Positions 33,812 through 44,181 are shown, counted from the first letter of the stretch. The stretch: DNA of 64,000 bases from Pseudomonas sp. S35 (GCF_009866765.1 NZ_CP019431.1:5022001-5086000); one strand, 5' to 3'. Numbers and translations: made by a program. Notes: generated by a model not told the origin, from the letters alone.

Positions 33812-36800
33812 ATGCCTCCCCTCCCCGCGCCAGCCAGCGGCGAAGTTCGCCACACCATTGTCATGCAGGCCATTCCCCACTGGCTGGGTGACGCCACGCC
33901 AGCCAGGCGCTCCACCCTGGGCGAAGTGTCCGGGAGTTTTCCCGACTGGTACAAAAACGCCTCCGCCACCCAGCACGCCGAACTCAAGCGTCTCAACGGC
34001 GAAGCCTGGACCCGGCAGAATCAGGTAGACAAGGCTCTGGCCGGCCTCAAAAGCCCGCAAACCTTCGGCGCCGAGCTGCTGCAACCGGCGCTGAAGCGCC
34101 AGTACGGCGTCGATCTGGATGTGCACAGCACCTGGCTGCAACTCTATGTGCCATTGACGCTTGCGGGGTTTCGGGTTCAGGCCGGGGCCTCGCGTACGTG
34201 GAGCGTTTCACTGCTCAACGCCGCGCTGCATAACTTCGAGCCCGACGAAGCACAGCCCGATGCCTACGAGCGCAACTCCGGTTTCAGCAGTCAACCCAAC
34301 GCCGCCGGGCATTTCCAAAGCCTGCCGGCGGTTGACGCACGCATCACCATTGCCCAATTTGCCACCCTCTGCCGTGAATTGGATATCGGCGGGCGCTATC
34401 AGCGCTATCTCGAAGATTACCTGGGGCTGGAAAACCCTGTGGCCATGGCCGCCCTGCAATACAAGGTCGAGCAGAGCCTAAGCAGCGCGCTCAAACGCTC
34501 GCTGTACATGGCACTGCTCAAGGGCGACATCCCGCAAACCGGCTACGACGCGGTCCACAGCCTGATTGATCACGGACAGCACCGCCCGATGTGGGTCGCT
34601 CATGAGCTGGTGATCATGTCCAGCCGCCTGACCGGGATCGTACTGTTTTCCCAGGACCTGGATGCAAGCCGCGAGCCGGTGCCGGTGATCGTCTATATCC
34701 CTGACGACCCGCAGCACCCCATCAAGCAATACGCCAGCACGCAGGCGTTTATCCAGGCGCTCACCGCACGGTTGCGCGCCTCGGACTTTCAGCACTTCTT
34801 CAGCCGCTTTGTCGACCATGCCGACCTGGGGCGTTTTTTCGCCGACCTCACGGGCCGCCTGAGCCAAGTGACCTGGCACTCGCATACACCCGGCGATCCG
34901 CTGCCCAGTTGGCGCGGCAGCGAGGTGGAGCGAGCAAACCTGCAGTTTCGTGGCATTCCCATCAAGCAGCCGCTGTTCCATTACCTGCATCAGATGAAGT
35001 TGAGCAAACTGCTGAACGACGCGCGCAGCCAGGCCGTGAGCACCGCCAGCGCCAACCAGAAAGCGCGCTGGGAGCGCTGGGACCTGGTGCAAAAAATCGC
35101 CTCGGCACTGCTGCAAGTCGTCGCCCTGATTGCCACCCCCTTTGTGCCGCCACTGGGCATGCTCATGCTCGGCTACACCGCCTACCAATTGCTGGACGAA
35201 GCCTTCGAAGGGGTTATCGACTGGGCCGAAGGCCAGGTGCAGGAAGCCTTCGGACATGCGATGGGGTTTATCGAGCAGCTGGTGCAATTGGGCCTGTTTG
35301 CCACCGGCATCCCCATCGCCCAGGGCATTCTGCGCAAAGTGCTGCCGAGTGAGTGCCTGGGGTTTCTGGATGGGCTCACACCCGTGACCAGACCCGATGG
35401 CGGCGAACGCCTGTGGAAGCCCGATCTTGAGCCTTATCGTCTCAAACAGAGCCCGCCCAGCGGCGTACGTCCTGATGAGAAAGGCGTGTACCGCTTCAAC
35501 GGCAAAAACCTGCTGCAGGTGGGCGACGACTATTACACCGTCCGGCAAGACCCCACCAGCCAGCGCTATTTTGTGCAGCACCCCAGCCGTGCGTCGGCCT
35601 ACCAGCCGCAGGTGATCAGCAACGGCCAGGGCGCCTGGATTACCGAGTTGGACCGCCCGCTGAGCTGGGACAGCGCCACACTGATGCGGCGTCTCGGCTA
35701 CCCGGCCGAAGGCCTGGATGACGCGCGCTTGCAGCAGGCGCGCAGCGTCAGCGGTACCCACGACAACGCGCTGCGCCAGATGCACCACACCGGGCAAACG
35801 CCGCCGCCGCTGCTGGCCGATACCCTCAAGCGCTTCAAGATCGATCTAGCGCTGCAAGACTTCATCACGCAACTCAACAGCGATGACCCGCTCATCTATG
35901 GCCAGGCGGACGTCCAGACACAGTTGCAGATACTCACCAGCTACGGCCTGTGGCCCGCCTCCAAGACCTTGCGGTTCCTGGATACCCACGGGAAAACCCA
36001 ATGGGAGTTTCTTGGCCGGCCCGACGCTAGCGTGGTACAGATCCATGAAAGCCAATTGGAAAATGGTGATCTGCTACGCGTGCTGGTGGAGAGCTTGGAT
36101 GAAGCCGAGCGCAAAGCACTGCTTGAAGAACCCGCCGACCAGCCCGCCTCCCATGCGTCTATTCGCGCCGCGGCCCTGCGCAAAAAGATCGCCCGCCTTG
36201 CCCACGAAAAACGCTTCTCGCTGTTCGATTCGCGCTACCGCAGCGAAGAACATAGCCCGGGGGCAGCGCTGCAAAAAATCATCGACGCCGCCCCCGAGCC
36301 CGGCCTGCCCGTCAGCGTCGCCCATGAACTGCTGGCCAATGCCACCGGCGACGAGTTGCAAGCCATCGACCAAGGCAAGGTGCCGACGCACATAGCCGAG
36401 CAAGCCGCAGCCGCCCAACTGGATGTGCGCACCACCCGTGCTTACGAAGGGCTCTACCTGGACGCCGTCGACAACCCCGACACTCACCTGCTCGCGCTGC
36501 TGTCCCTGGAGCGCCTGCCCGGATGGTCGACGCGCATGCGCCTGGAAGTCCGGCAGTACCGTAGCGACGGCCCGTTGCTGGGAGCTATCGGCGCCGAAGA
36601 CGCGCCGCTCAAGCGAATCGTCATCCATACCGAATCGGGCCGCTATACGCCTGTCGATGAAAAGGGCCCGGTGTTTGGCGACACCGATTTCTTCACCGCC
36701 ATCCTCCAGGCGATCCCCGATAGCCAGCGCGACGCCCTGAACATCCACATCGGCCAGGGCGAGCGCCTGCGCCAGGCGATTGGCGAGCACGTGCTCGATC

Positions 36801-39739
36801 GCGAGCGGCTGCGCACCTTGCTCAGCGCAGACACTTACCGCAAACCGACGTTCGACCCCACAGTCATGCGCCTGCGTGGCGGCATGGACGGTTATCAGGC
36901 AGCAGGGCCGTCACGGCCACCAGCCGCCGAGCCGCAGCCCACGCTTGAGCAGCGCGCCCAGCACTTGCTGCCCAGCCTCCCTGCGGAACAGATCGCCGAC
37001 CTGGTACAGACCCTGGAAAGCCGTCCCGGCGGGGCCTTGGCGACCCTGATCACCCTGCAGGTCGAATACAACAAACTGGACACCGACCTCGCCGTCTGGG
37101 AACACATGACGCCCACCTTCCACCCCATCACTGAAGCACCATTGACGCCCCGGGAATACCAGTACGTGCGACGCAACCGTGCCCTGTGGGCCCAGGAGGT
37201 CAGGCGCGGCTGGCGCCAGGAAACCGCGATTGATCACTACCATGACCAACTGCCCCTCAATGGCCACAAGCTGCAACTGACGATCCCGATCTACGGCGAA
37301 CTGCCCAGGCTCACGGCACGCTTCGAGCACATCAGCCTGCTGGAGCTCAAGGGTCAGCACACCGCACTGCAGATCAATGACTTCGTGCAGTTGTTCCCAC
37401 GCCTGCGTCACCTGAACGTCAGCCAGTTTTACCTGGGTGGCCTTGCGCCAAGCATCGCGCAACTGCCCAGCCTCGACGCGCTGATATTGAGCGACTGCAA
37501 CATTACCCTGACCGAAGAAACTCGGGTGGCCCTTGGCAGCATGACTCGCCTGAAGACCCTGGACCTGTATAACAACCCGCTGGGCCTGACGCCCAGCGTT
37601 ACCCACATGGCCCACCTGCAACACTTGGACCTGAGCTACACCGGCATCCGTGATTTGCCGCCAGGCGTGCTGAACCGTCCACAGTTGGAACTGGCGGTTT
37701 TGTGCAATAACCAGATCCGCGAACTGCCTCCGGCGCTGTTCGAGTTGCCGGTAGAAACCAGCCGCAAGTTCGACCTCTCCAGCAACCCGCTGTCGGGACC
37801 CACGCTGGAGCGGGTCAAGGGGTACTACCAAAGAACCGGTGGCCGCTGGGACATTGACGCGCCTGGCACCGAAATTCAAAGCGCCAGACGCCTTTACCCA
37901 ACGCTGTCGGACAATGACATCAATCAGCTCATCTTCGATTTCCCGGGCAACCTGGACGCAGGCCGCGCAGCGCTGGCGCAGCTTGAAATCGAATACCCGC
38001 GGATTCGCCAAACGCTGGCACCTTGGGCCGACGACGAGCAAGTGTCCGCCCAGGAGCGCACCTATCGCTCACTGTTCGTGGACACGCTCGAAGCCGGCTG
38101 GCGTCGGGAAACCGAGCAGGACACACACGCCCCAGGGCGTCTCCCGCGCTTCACACTCAACCTGCCCTACCCCATCAGCGGCGATATTCCCGCCCTGAGC
38201 ACGCCCTTCCCCCATGTCTCATCACTGAGCCTGTCCGGCAATGCATCCACCCTGCAGCCCAACGCGTTTCTGCGCAGCTTTCCACAGTTGGAGCGCCTGT
38301 CCATCGAGCGCTATACCCTGATGCATTTGCCCAGGACCCTGCCGCAACTGGAGCGGCTGACCCATCTGCGCCTGGATCGCTGCGCCATTGAACTGAACCC
38401 CGCCAGCGCCCAGGTGCTTTCCAGCATGACCCACCTCCAACACCTGGACCTGGCCAATAACCGCCTGGTCTGGCTACCGGACTTCAATCGCCTGACAGCC
38501 CTGACCAGCCTGTCACTGAGCAACACCGGCCTGCGGGAAATTCCACCGGCGCTGCTGTCGGGTAACATCGCCCGGACACGGGTAGACCTGAGTCACAACG
38601 CCATCGAGCAGATTCCCGATCAAGGCTTCCAACTGCCCGCCACCTTCAGCGCAGCCTTTGACCTGTCGGATAATCCGTTGTCACGGCACACCCTCGCCCG
38701 CATCAAAACCTACTGCCAGGCCACTGGCGAGCACTGGAACGCGCCGGCCCCCCAACCCCAACTGCAACAGCTACAAGCACTGTACCCAAGCCTCAACAAC
38801 CGCGAGGTCAGCCGTGTGTACTTCCAGTTACCGGGCAACCTGGACGCCGTAGACCTGCACATCACGCGCCTGGATGGCGAGTATCAGGACCTGCAGGCAC
38901 ACCTCCAAGCCTGGGCTATGGAGGTCCCCTCCAGAGACCCACTGCTCGACACCGTGCTGGACGAGGGCGCGCGGGCCGAAGAACAAATCCGTCGCCTGGG
39001 CTTCAAGGATTTGCTCGAACGCTGCTGGCGCCGGGAGGGCGAGTTGGACGACTCCAACGGTTTCACCCGCCACAGCCATAAACTGGTGTTCCACGGCCAG
39101 TTATTGGGGGACATGCCGATGCTGAGTGCGCAGTTCGATCACGTGAGCCTGCTGGAGATCATCGGCGACGGTACCAACCAGCACGTGGACGGTCTGCTGC
39201 GCTGCTTCCCCAACCTTGTCAGCCTGACCCTCGAACGCCACACACTGCTGGATATCCCCGCCTCGGTGTTCGGCCTCCGACGCCTGCGCTATCTGAAGCT
39301 GGCGGAGAACCACATCCGTCTGACCCGCGAGAGCAAAGAGCAGCTCTCACGCCTTATCCACCTGGAATACCTGGACCTGAGTGACAACCCGCTGATATTC
39401 ATTCCCGACATCCGCAACCTTGGACGGCTAGTGTCGATCTACCTGCACAACTGCGGGCTGACCCACGTGCCGGAAGGCGTCTTTGCCCTGGGCCGCCTGC
39501 GGGTGCTGGACTTGAGTGACAACGAAATCGTCGACGTGCCCAGCGACCTGTTGGAAATGCCGTTGCCACTCAACGATGACTCCGACCTCAGCGGCAACCC
39601 ACTGTCCGATCAGAGCATCGAGCTGCTGCGCGACTATTACCGCCAGACAGGCTACGAACTGGGCGTGGAAGAGGCGATGTTCGACGAGTTCGGCGTGGCA
39701 CTGATGGCCCCGGGAACCCCGAGACCCATGGAGGAATAA
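33812..39739 (+). CDS. Giant leucine-rich-repeat protein with dermonecrotic-toxin-like N-terminal region
   Basis: About 1975 aa from the ATG at 33812, chosen because AAGGA lies 8 nt before it; in-frame starts at 33683 and 33710 lack this. Residues 1 to about 1000 resemble the large N-terminal region of Pseudomonas LRR effectors annotated as dermonecrotic toxin (DUF6543); I recognise the architecture, not exact homologues. A hydrophobic stretch IASALLQVVALIATPFVPPLG lies near residue 430. From about 1050 three tandem modules of about 300 aa follow (starting near residues 1051, 1361 and 1656). Each opens with an acidic helical segment (YPTLSDNDINQLIFDFPGNL type) and closes with leucine-rich repeats (LQHLDLSYTGIRDLPPG type). 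No signal peptide. The C-terminal NEL ubiquitin-ligase domain often found after such LRRs is absent; the protein ends at MAPGTPRPMEE. The gene sits between argR and aruC. Confidence 0.8.
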   Translation: MPPLPAPASGEVRHTIVMQAIPHWLGDATPARRSTLGEVSGSFPDWYKNASATQHAELKRLNGEAWTRQNQVDKALAGLKSPQTFGAELLQPALKRQYGVDLDVHSTWLQLYVPLTLAGFRVQAGASRTWSVSLLNAALHNFEPDEAQPDAYERNSGFSSQPNAAGHFQSLPAVDARITIAQFATLCRELDIGGRYQRYLEDYLGLENPVAMAALQYKVEQSLSSALKRSLYMALLKGDIPQTGYDAVHSLIDHGQHRPMWVAHELVIMSSRLTGIVLFSQDLDASREPVPVIVYIPDDPQHPIKQYASTQAFIQALTARLRASDFQHFFSRFVDHADLGRFFADLTGRLSQVTWHSHTPGDPLPSWRGSEVERANLQFRGIPIKQPLFHYLHQMKLSKLLNDARSQAVSTASANQKARWERWDLVQKIASALLQVVALIATPFVPPLGMLMLGYTAYQLLDEAFEGVIDWAEGQVQEAFGHAMGFIEQLVQLGLFATGIPIAQGILRKVLPSECLGFLDGLTPVTRPDGGERLWKPDLEPYRLKQSPPSGVRPDEKGVYRFNGKNLLQVGDDYYTVRQDPTSQRYFVQHPSRASAYQPQVISNGQGAWITELDRPLSWDSATLMRRLGYPAEGLDDARLQQARSVSGTHDNALRQMHHTGQTPPPLLADTLKRFKIDLALQDFITQLNSDDPLIYGQADVQTQLQILTSYGLWPASKTLRFLDTHGKTQWEFLGRPDASVVQIHESQLENGDLLRVLVESLDEAERKALLEEPADQPASHASIRAAALRKKIARLAHEKRFSLFDSRYRSEEHSPGAALQKIIDAAPEPGLPVSVAHELLANATGDELQAIDQGKVPTHIAEQAAAAQLDVRTTRAYEGLYLDAVDNPDTHLLALLSLERLPGWSTRMRLEVRQYRSDGPLLGAIGAEDAPLKRIVIHTESGRYTPVDEKGPVFGDTDFFTAILQAIPDSQRDALNIHIGQGERLRQAIGEHVLDRERLRTLLSADTYRKPTFDPTVMRLRGGMDGYQAAGPSRPPAAEPQPTLEQRAQHLLPSLPAEQIADLVQTLESRPGGALATLITLQVEYNKLDTDLAVWEHMTPTFHPITEAPLTPREYQYVRRNRALWAQEVRRGWRQETAIDHYHDQLPLNGHKLQLTIPIYGELPRLTARFEHISLLELKGQHTALQINDFVQLFPRLRHLNVSQFYLGGLAPSIAQLPSLDALILSDCNITLTEETRVALGSMTRLKTLDLYNNPLGLTPSVTHMAHLQHLDLSYTGIRDLPPGVLNRPQLELAVLCNNQIRELPPALFELPVETSRKFDLSSNPLSGPTLERVKGYYQRTGGRWDIDAPGTEIQSARRLYPTLSDNDINQLIFDFPGNLDAGRAALAQLEIEYPRIRQTLAPWADDEQVSAQERTYRSLFVDTLEAGWRRETEQDTHAPGRLPRFTLNLPYPISGDIPALSTPFPHVSSLSLSGNASTLQPNAFLRSFPQLERLSIERYTLMHLPRTLPQLERLTHLRLDRCAIELNPASAQVLSSMTHLQHLDLANNRLVWLPDFNRLTALTSLSLSNTGLREIPPALLSGNIARTRVDLSHNAIEQIPDQGFQLPATFSAAFDLSDNPLSRHTLARIKTYCQATGEHWNAPAPQPQLQQLQALYPSLNNREVSRVYFQLPGNLDAVDLHITRLDGEYQDLQAHLQAWAMEVPSRDPLLDTVLDEGARAEEQIRRLGFKDLLERCWRREGELDDSNGFTRHSHKLVFHGQLLGDMPMLSAQFDHVSLLEIIGDGTNQHVDGLLRCFPNLVSLTLERHTLLDIPASVFGLRRLRYLKLAENHIRLTRESKEQLSRLIHLEYLDLSDNPLIFIPDIRNLGRLVSIYLHNCGLTHVPEGVFALGRLRVLDLSDNEIVDVPSDLLEMPLPLNDDSDLSGNPLSDQSIELLRDYYRQTGYELGVEEAMFDEFGVALMAPGTPRPMEE

Positions 39740-39749
39740 GCGAGGATGC

Positions 39750-40730
39750 TCAGCCGCGCTCGGACGGCACTGACGACAACTCGAACGGGCTGCTGCTGCG
39801 CCGCTGGTTGCGATCTTCACGTGGGGTGGCGCCAAAGAAGTTGCGGTAGGCGCTGGAGAAGTGCGGCCCCGACGAGAAGCCGCAGGACAGGCCGATCTGG
39901 ATGATCGATTTGCTGGTTTGCATCAACATCTGGCGCGCCTTGTTCAGGCGCAGCTCCAGGTAATACTGGCTGGGGACGCGGTTGAGGTATTGCTTGAAGA
40001 TCCGTTCCAGTTGTCGTCGCGACACGCACACGTGCTGGGCGATCTCGTCGGTGGTAAGCGGTTCTTCGATGTTGGCTTCCATCAGCAACACCGCCTGGGT
40101 CAGCTTCGGATGGCTGGAGCCCAGGCGATTTTGCAAGGGAATGCGCTGGCGCTCGCCGCCTTCGCGGATGCGCTCCACCACCAGCTCTTCCGACACCGCG
40201 CCCGCCAGCTCGGCGCCGTGGTCGCGGGCTAGCACCGCCAGCAACAGGTCGAGTACCGACATGCCACCGCAGGCGCTCAAACGGTCACGGTCCCAGTCGA
40301 ACAGGTGGCTGGTGGCAATGACCTTAGGGAAGCGCTCGGCAAAATCGTCCTGCCAGCGCCAGTGCACAGCGGCGCGGTAGCCATCCAGCAGACCCAACTG
40401 AGCCAGCGGGTACACACCCGCTGACAAGCCGCCGATCACACAACCAGCACGCACCAACTGCTTGAGCGCAGTGCTGAGTTGGGAGGCAATAGCCGTGGGC
40501 GGTTCGTCAGCCAACAGGAACAGCTTCTGGAAACCTTCCAGCTTGCCGGCCCACGGCTCACCCGGCAATTGCCAGGCCCCTTCGGTCGCCGGTTCTGCGA
40601 GCAGAAACGACAACTCGTAGACCACATCCGGATGCACCCGCTGAGCAACGCGCAAGGCCTCCTCAGCCAGCGCAAGCGTGAGTGCTTTTGTGCTGGGCCA
40701 AATCAGGAAACCAATTTTATGGGCGGTCAT
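39750..40730 (-). CDS. argR: AraC-family arginine regulator ArgR
   Basis: Arginine-responsive activator/repressor of arginine uptake and catabolism genes. It is unrelated to the ArgR of enterics. The 326-aa product has an N-terminal GATase1-like domain (MTAHKIGFLIWPSTKALTL to about residue 190) and a C-terminal AraC HTH pair (about 215-310: LTTDEIAQHVCVSRRQLERIFKQYL and IIQIGLSCGFSSGPHFSSAYR). It lies 160 bp after aotP on the same strand, the known aotJQMOP-argR order. The upstream gap holds a half REP element. Confidence 0.93.
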   Translation of the reverse strand: MTAHKIGFLIWPSTKALTLALAEEALRVAQRVHPDVVYELSFLLAEPATEGAWQLPGEPWAGKLEGFQKLFLLADEPPTAIASQLSTALKQLVRAGCVIGGLSAGVYPLAQLGLLDGYRAAVHWRWQDDFAERFPKVIATSHLFDWDRDRLSACGGMSVLDLLLAVLARDHGAELAGAVSEELVVERIREGGERQRIPLQNRLGSSHPKLTQAVLLMEANIEEPLTTDEIAQHVCVSRRQLERIFKQYLNRVPSQYYLELRLNKARQMLMQTSKSIIQIGLSCGFSSGPHFSSAYRNFFGATPREDRNQRRSSSPFELSSVPSERG

Positions 40731-40822
40731 GGAGTGCTATCCGAAGCCTGTAAAAGTAATGAAGACAAAGGCCAATGCTAGCCCGTAAACCCACACAAAT
40801 CTCGAAGCCTGCAGAAGATCTA

Positions 40823-40840
40823 AATGTGGGAGCGGGCTAA
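40823..40840. repeat. Half REP element between aotP and argR
   Basis: AATGTGGGAGCGGGCT matches one arm of the REP family; the second arm is missing or decayed. Confidence 0.55.
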
Positions 40841-40890
40841 CCTCAAGACTGCGGAGCATGCCCTATATCAGTGCACAAAAGCAGTCCTGA

Positions 40891-41655
40891 TTATTTCAAG
40901 CTGCCGGAGAGGAACTGCTGAAGGCGCTCGGACTGCGGATTGACCAGCACTTCACGCGGGTTGCCACGCTCTTCGACAATGCCTTTGTGCAGGAACACCA
41001 ACTGGTTGGACACTTCACGGGCAAAGCCCATTTCATGCGTCACCACCACCATGGTGCGGCCTTCCTGGGCCAGGTCCTGCATCACCTTGAGCACTTCGCC
41101 GACCAACTCTGGGTCAAGCGCCGAGGTGGGCTCGTCGAACAGCATCACCTCAGGCTCCATCGCCAGGGCACGGGCGATCGCCACTCGCTGCTGCTCGCCC
41201 CCGGACATGTGGCCGGGAAACGCATCCTTACGATGGCCCACGCCGACTTTGGCCAGGTAGTGCTCGGCCTTTTCACGGGCGTCTTTCTTCGACATGCCCA
41301 GCACATGCACCGGGGCTTCCATCACGTTTTCAAGCGCGGTCATGTGCGACCACAGGTTGAAATGCTGGAACACCATCGACAGGCGCGAACGCATGCGTTG
41401 CAGCTGTTTCGGGTCGGCAGCCTTGAGGGCGCCGTCCTTGTTGGCCACCAGTTTCAGCTCTTCGTTATTGAGCAGAATCTTGCCGGCGTGGGGTTGCTCC
41501 AGCAGGTTGATGCAGCGCAAAAAGGTGCTTTTGCCCGAACCGCTGGAACCGATGATGCTGATCACATCACCGGCCGCGGCGGCCAGGGACACGCCTTTGA
41601 GCACTTCATGACTGCCATAGCGTTTATGCAGGTCTTGGACTTCAAGTTTGTACAT
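40891..41655 (-). CDS. aotP: Arginine/ornithine ABC transporter ATP-binding protein
   Basis: Peripheral ATPase energising arginine/ornithine import. The ATG at 41655 gives [19 protein letters not shown] (254 aa). Walker [10 protein letters not shown] (about residues 37-45), signature [15 protein letters not shown], Walker [15 protein letters not shown] and switch His in [11 protein letters not shown] are complete. It belongs to the polar amino acid (HisP/GlnQ) type. It is the last transporter gene before argR. Confidence 0.95.
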   Translation of the reverse strand: MYKLEVQDLHKRYGSHEVLKGVSLAAAAGDVISIIGSSGSGKSTFLRCINLLEQPHAGKILLNNEELKLVANKDGALKAADPKQLQRMRSRLSMVFQHFNLWSHMTALENVMEAPVHVLGMSKKDAREKAEHYLAKVGVGHRKDAFPGHMSGGEQQRVAIARALAMEPEVMLFDEPTSALDPELVGEVLKVMQDLAQEGRTMVVVTHEMGFAREVSNQLVFLHKGIVEERGNPREVLVNPQSERLQQFLSGSLK

Positions 41656-41682
41656 GCTGTCGGTTCTCACAAAAACAGGTGG

Positions 41683-42795
41683 TCAGTCGTTGAGCAAGCG
41701 CCCGTGCCGCAGCGCTTCGCGCCCCGCCACCTTGGCCAGCCAGAAACCCGCTTGGGCATAACGTAGCCGTTCAACGGCAAACAACACCCCCGAGGTGCCC
41801 GCGCAGACAATGCTGACGCGATCGGTCAAGGGGTCAATCACTTCAAAAATCGCCTCGCCGGTTTCCACCCAGTCACCGGCTTTACGCAGGTAACTGATCA
41901 CCCCGGCGTGGGGCGCGAACAGCAATTCGGTGCCTTCGAACGGCATGCCTTCGCACGGTGCGTGTTGCGGCGCCGGCCATTCCCCTTTGATCAGGCCTTG
42001 CTCGGCGAGGAACGCGAGGATGCCTTCGGCGTGGAAGATGGCTTCATCACGGCCGGTGTCGGCCTGGCCACCCAATTCCAGGGTCGTCGCCAGGCACGCC
42101 AACGGGATCTGCGCCTCAGGGAACGCCCGGGACAAACGCAACCAGGGCAGCGAGCAGGCTTCATCAAACGAACTGCCGCCGGAATCTTCCGCCAGCAAGC
42201 CAACCGTCACATTCAAATGCGCCGACAGCGAGCGCCACTGGGGCCAGTGCTGGGGCAGCGCGTACATGTGCAGCGCGGCTTCGGCGTCGCAGTGCAAGTC
42301 GAGCACTACGTCGGCGGTGCAGGCATGGGTCAACAGCACGCGTTGCATGCCTTGCAACTGGCTGCCGGGCTCGGGCAATGCGTTGAGTGCATCGCGCATG
42401 GCCTGACGGATCAGGCGCACGTTGGCGTGGGGATCATCACCCAGCTTGCCTTGCAGCAGCGCGGCAACCGGTTCACTCAACTCGACGAAGTCGCGGTTGA
42501 AGTTCTTGCCGCTGCCAATCTCGAAACGCCCTTGGTGGCTGCCTTGCAACAGTTGGCCCAAGCCCATCGGGTTGGCCACCGGCACCAGCTCGATCACCCC
42601 ATTGAGGGCGCCTTGCTGTTCCAGTTCGGTGAGGCGCTTTTTCAGCTCCCAGGCAGCACGCATGCCGGGCAGTTCATCGGCGTGCAGGCTGGCCTGGATA
42701 TAGGCCTTGCGCTCGCCCTTGCCGAAACGGAACACGCTCAGCTGGCGCTCGCAACCCAGGTGGCCCCAGGGCAACAGATGATCGATACGTTCCAT
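41683..42795 (-). CDS. aotO: AotO, succinylglutamate desuccinylase/aspartoacylase-like protein
   Basis: 370-aa zinc-carboxypeptidase-like protein encoded inside the arginine/ornithine transporter operon. Metal-ligand motifs are SLHADELPGMRAAWELKKR (His, Glu-type site) and VLDLHCDAEAALHMY (His). Residues from about 280 form a biotinyl-like beta domain (LFAPHAGVISYLRKAGDWVETGEAIF). The gene is known in P. aeruginosa as part of the operon but dispensable for uptake, so its substrate is unclear; hydrolysis of an acyl-amino acid or peptide is plausible. Confidence 0.88.
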   Translation of the reverse strand: MERIDHLLPWGHLGCERQLSVFRFGKGERKAYIQASLHADELPGMRAAWELKKRLTELEQQGALNGVIELVPVANPMGLGQLLQGSHQGRFEIGSGKNFNRDFVELSEPVAALLQGKLGDDPHANVRLIRQAMRDALNALPEPGSQLQGMQRVLLTHACTADVVLDLHCDAEAALHMYALPQHWPQWRSLSAHLNVTVGLLAEDSGGSSFDEACSLPWLRLSRAFPEAQIPLACLATTLELGGQADTGRDEAIFHAEGILAFLAEQGLIKGEWPAPQHAPCEGMPFEGTELLFAPHAGVISYLRKAGDWVETGEAIFEVIDPLTDRVSIVCAGTSGVLFAVERLRYAQAGFWLAKVAGREALRHGRLLND

Positions 42796-42796
42796 A

Positions 42797-43495
42797 TCAG
42801 TGCTTCCGTGGAGCCAGGTAGCTCAGCCAGCGGCGCTCGGCCAACTTGAACAGGCGCACCAGGATAAAGGTCAGGCACAGGTAGAACAGGCCGGCGGTAA
42901 TGTAGGCTTCGAACGGCAGGTAGAACTGGGCGTTAACCGTGCGCGCGGCACCCGTGATGTCGATCAGGGTAACGATGGACGCCAGGCTGGTGGTCTGCAG
43001 CATCATGATCACTTCGTTGCTGTATTGCGGCAGTGCACGACGCAGGGCCGACGGCAACAGGATGCGGCGGTACAGTTTGTAGCGCGACATGCCCATGGCC
43101 TTGGCCGCTTCGATCTCGCCATTGGGCGTGGCCTTGAGGCTACCGGCAATGATCTCGGCGGTGTAGGCGCTGGTGTTGATCGCAAAGGCCAGGCACGCGC
43201 AGAACGTGGCGCTGGACAGCAGCGGCCATAGGAAGCTCTCGCGCACCGCCTCGAATTGGGCCAGGCCGTAGTAGATCAAGAACAGTTGCACCAGCATCGG
43301 CGTACCGCGGATCACATAGGTGAACAGCCAGGCCGCGCCGTTGACCACAGGCTGCTTGGACACACGCATCAAGCCCAGGGGCAAGGCCGCGAGCAGGCCG
43401 AAGAACAGCGAGATGGCGAGCAGTTTAAGGGTGGTCAGCAGGCCGCCAAGGTACAGCGGCATGGCCTCCCAGATGACGTTGTAGTCGAAGATCAT
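42797..43495 (-). CDS. aotM: Arginine/ornithine ABC transporter permease AotM
   Basis: Inner-membrane permease of 232 aa with about five helices, beginning MIFDYNVIWEAMPLYLGGL. The EAA loop that contacts the ATPase is at about residues 132-155 (NGEIEAAKAMGMSRYKLYRRI). Its ATG overlaps the aotQ stop by 4 nt and only 1 nt separates it from aotO. Confidence 0.94.
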   Translation of the reverse strand: MIFDYNVIWEAMPLYLGGLLTTLKLLAISLFFGLLAALPLGLMRVSKQPVVNGAAWLFTYVIRGTPMLVQLFLIYYGLAQFEAVRESFLWPLLSSATFCACLAFAINTSAYTAEIIAGSLKATPNGEIEAAKAMGMSRYKLYRRILLPSALRRALPQYSNEVIMMLQTTSLASIVTLIDITGAARTVNAQFYLPFEAYITAGLFYLCLTFILVRLFKLAERRWLSYLAPRKH

Positions 43496-44181
43496 AGATC
43501 AGCCGCCCTTACGCCTACCGAGTAGCGCTTCTCAAGATGACGCAGGGCCAACAGCGACACACTGGTAATCACCAGGTACATCGCGGCCACTGCGAGGAAG
43601 AAAGTGAACGGCTCGCGGGTGGCATCTGCCGCCTGCTTGGCCTTGAACATCATGTCTTGCAGGCCCACCACCGAGATCAGCGCAGTGGCCTTGGTGAGGA
43701 CCAGCCAGTTGTTGGTGAAACCGGGGATCGCCAGCCGGATCATCTGCGGCACCATCACCCGGAAAAACACCTGGAAACTGCTCATGCCATACGCAAGGCC
43801 GGCCTCGGCCTGGCCCTTGGGAATAGCCATGAAGGCGCCACGGAAGGTTTCCGACAGGTAGGCGCCAAAAATGAAACCCAGGGTGCCGATACCGGCGGCC
43901 AAGGGGTTCAAGTCGATATAGTCGTCGTAGCCCAGCATCGGCGCGACGCGGTTGAGCAAGTCCTGGCCGCCGTAGAAAATCAGCAGGATCAGCACCAGGT
44001 CGGGGATCCCGCGGATCACCGTGGAGTACAAGTCACCCAGCCAGGCCAACCAGCGCACCGGCGACAGGCGTAACGCGACCCCGATCAGACCCAGAACAAT
44101 GGCCAAGGCCATGGACGACAAGGCGAGCTGAAGCGTCAACCATGCGCCATCGAGGATGACGGCCCCGTAGCCTTTCAACAT
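43492..44181 (-). CDS. aotQ: Arginine/ornithine ABC transporter permease AotQ
   Basis: Second membrane permease, 229 aa, starting MLKGYGAVILDGAWLTLQLA, with helices at about 8-45, 55-75, 95-115 and 185-210. The EAA loop is GQAEAGLAYGMSSFQVFFRV. Overlaps aotM by 4 nt. It is 91 bp after aotJ; this gap has a small inverted structure (GGCGCAA...TTGCGCC, about 44213-44249) that may protect the aotJ message. Confidence 0.94.
   Translation of the reverse strand: MLKGYGAVILDGAWLTLQLALSSMALAIVLGLIGVALRLSPVRWLAWLGDLYSTVIRGIPDLVLILLIFYGGQDLLNRVAPMLGYDDYIDLNPLAAGIGTLGFIFGAYLSETFRGAFMAIPKGQAEAGLAYGMSSFQVFFRVMVPQMIRLAIPGFTNNWLVLTKATALISVVGLQDMMFKAKQAADATREPFTFFLAVAAMYLVITSVSLLALRHLEKRYSVGVRAADL

Noticed and set aside
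39600..39739. A NEL-type E3 ligase domain at the end of the LRR protein
   Set aside because: I looked for the Cys-containing NEL region after the last repeat; the frame stops about 40 codons after it and the next gene is argR.
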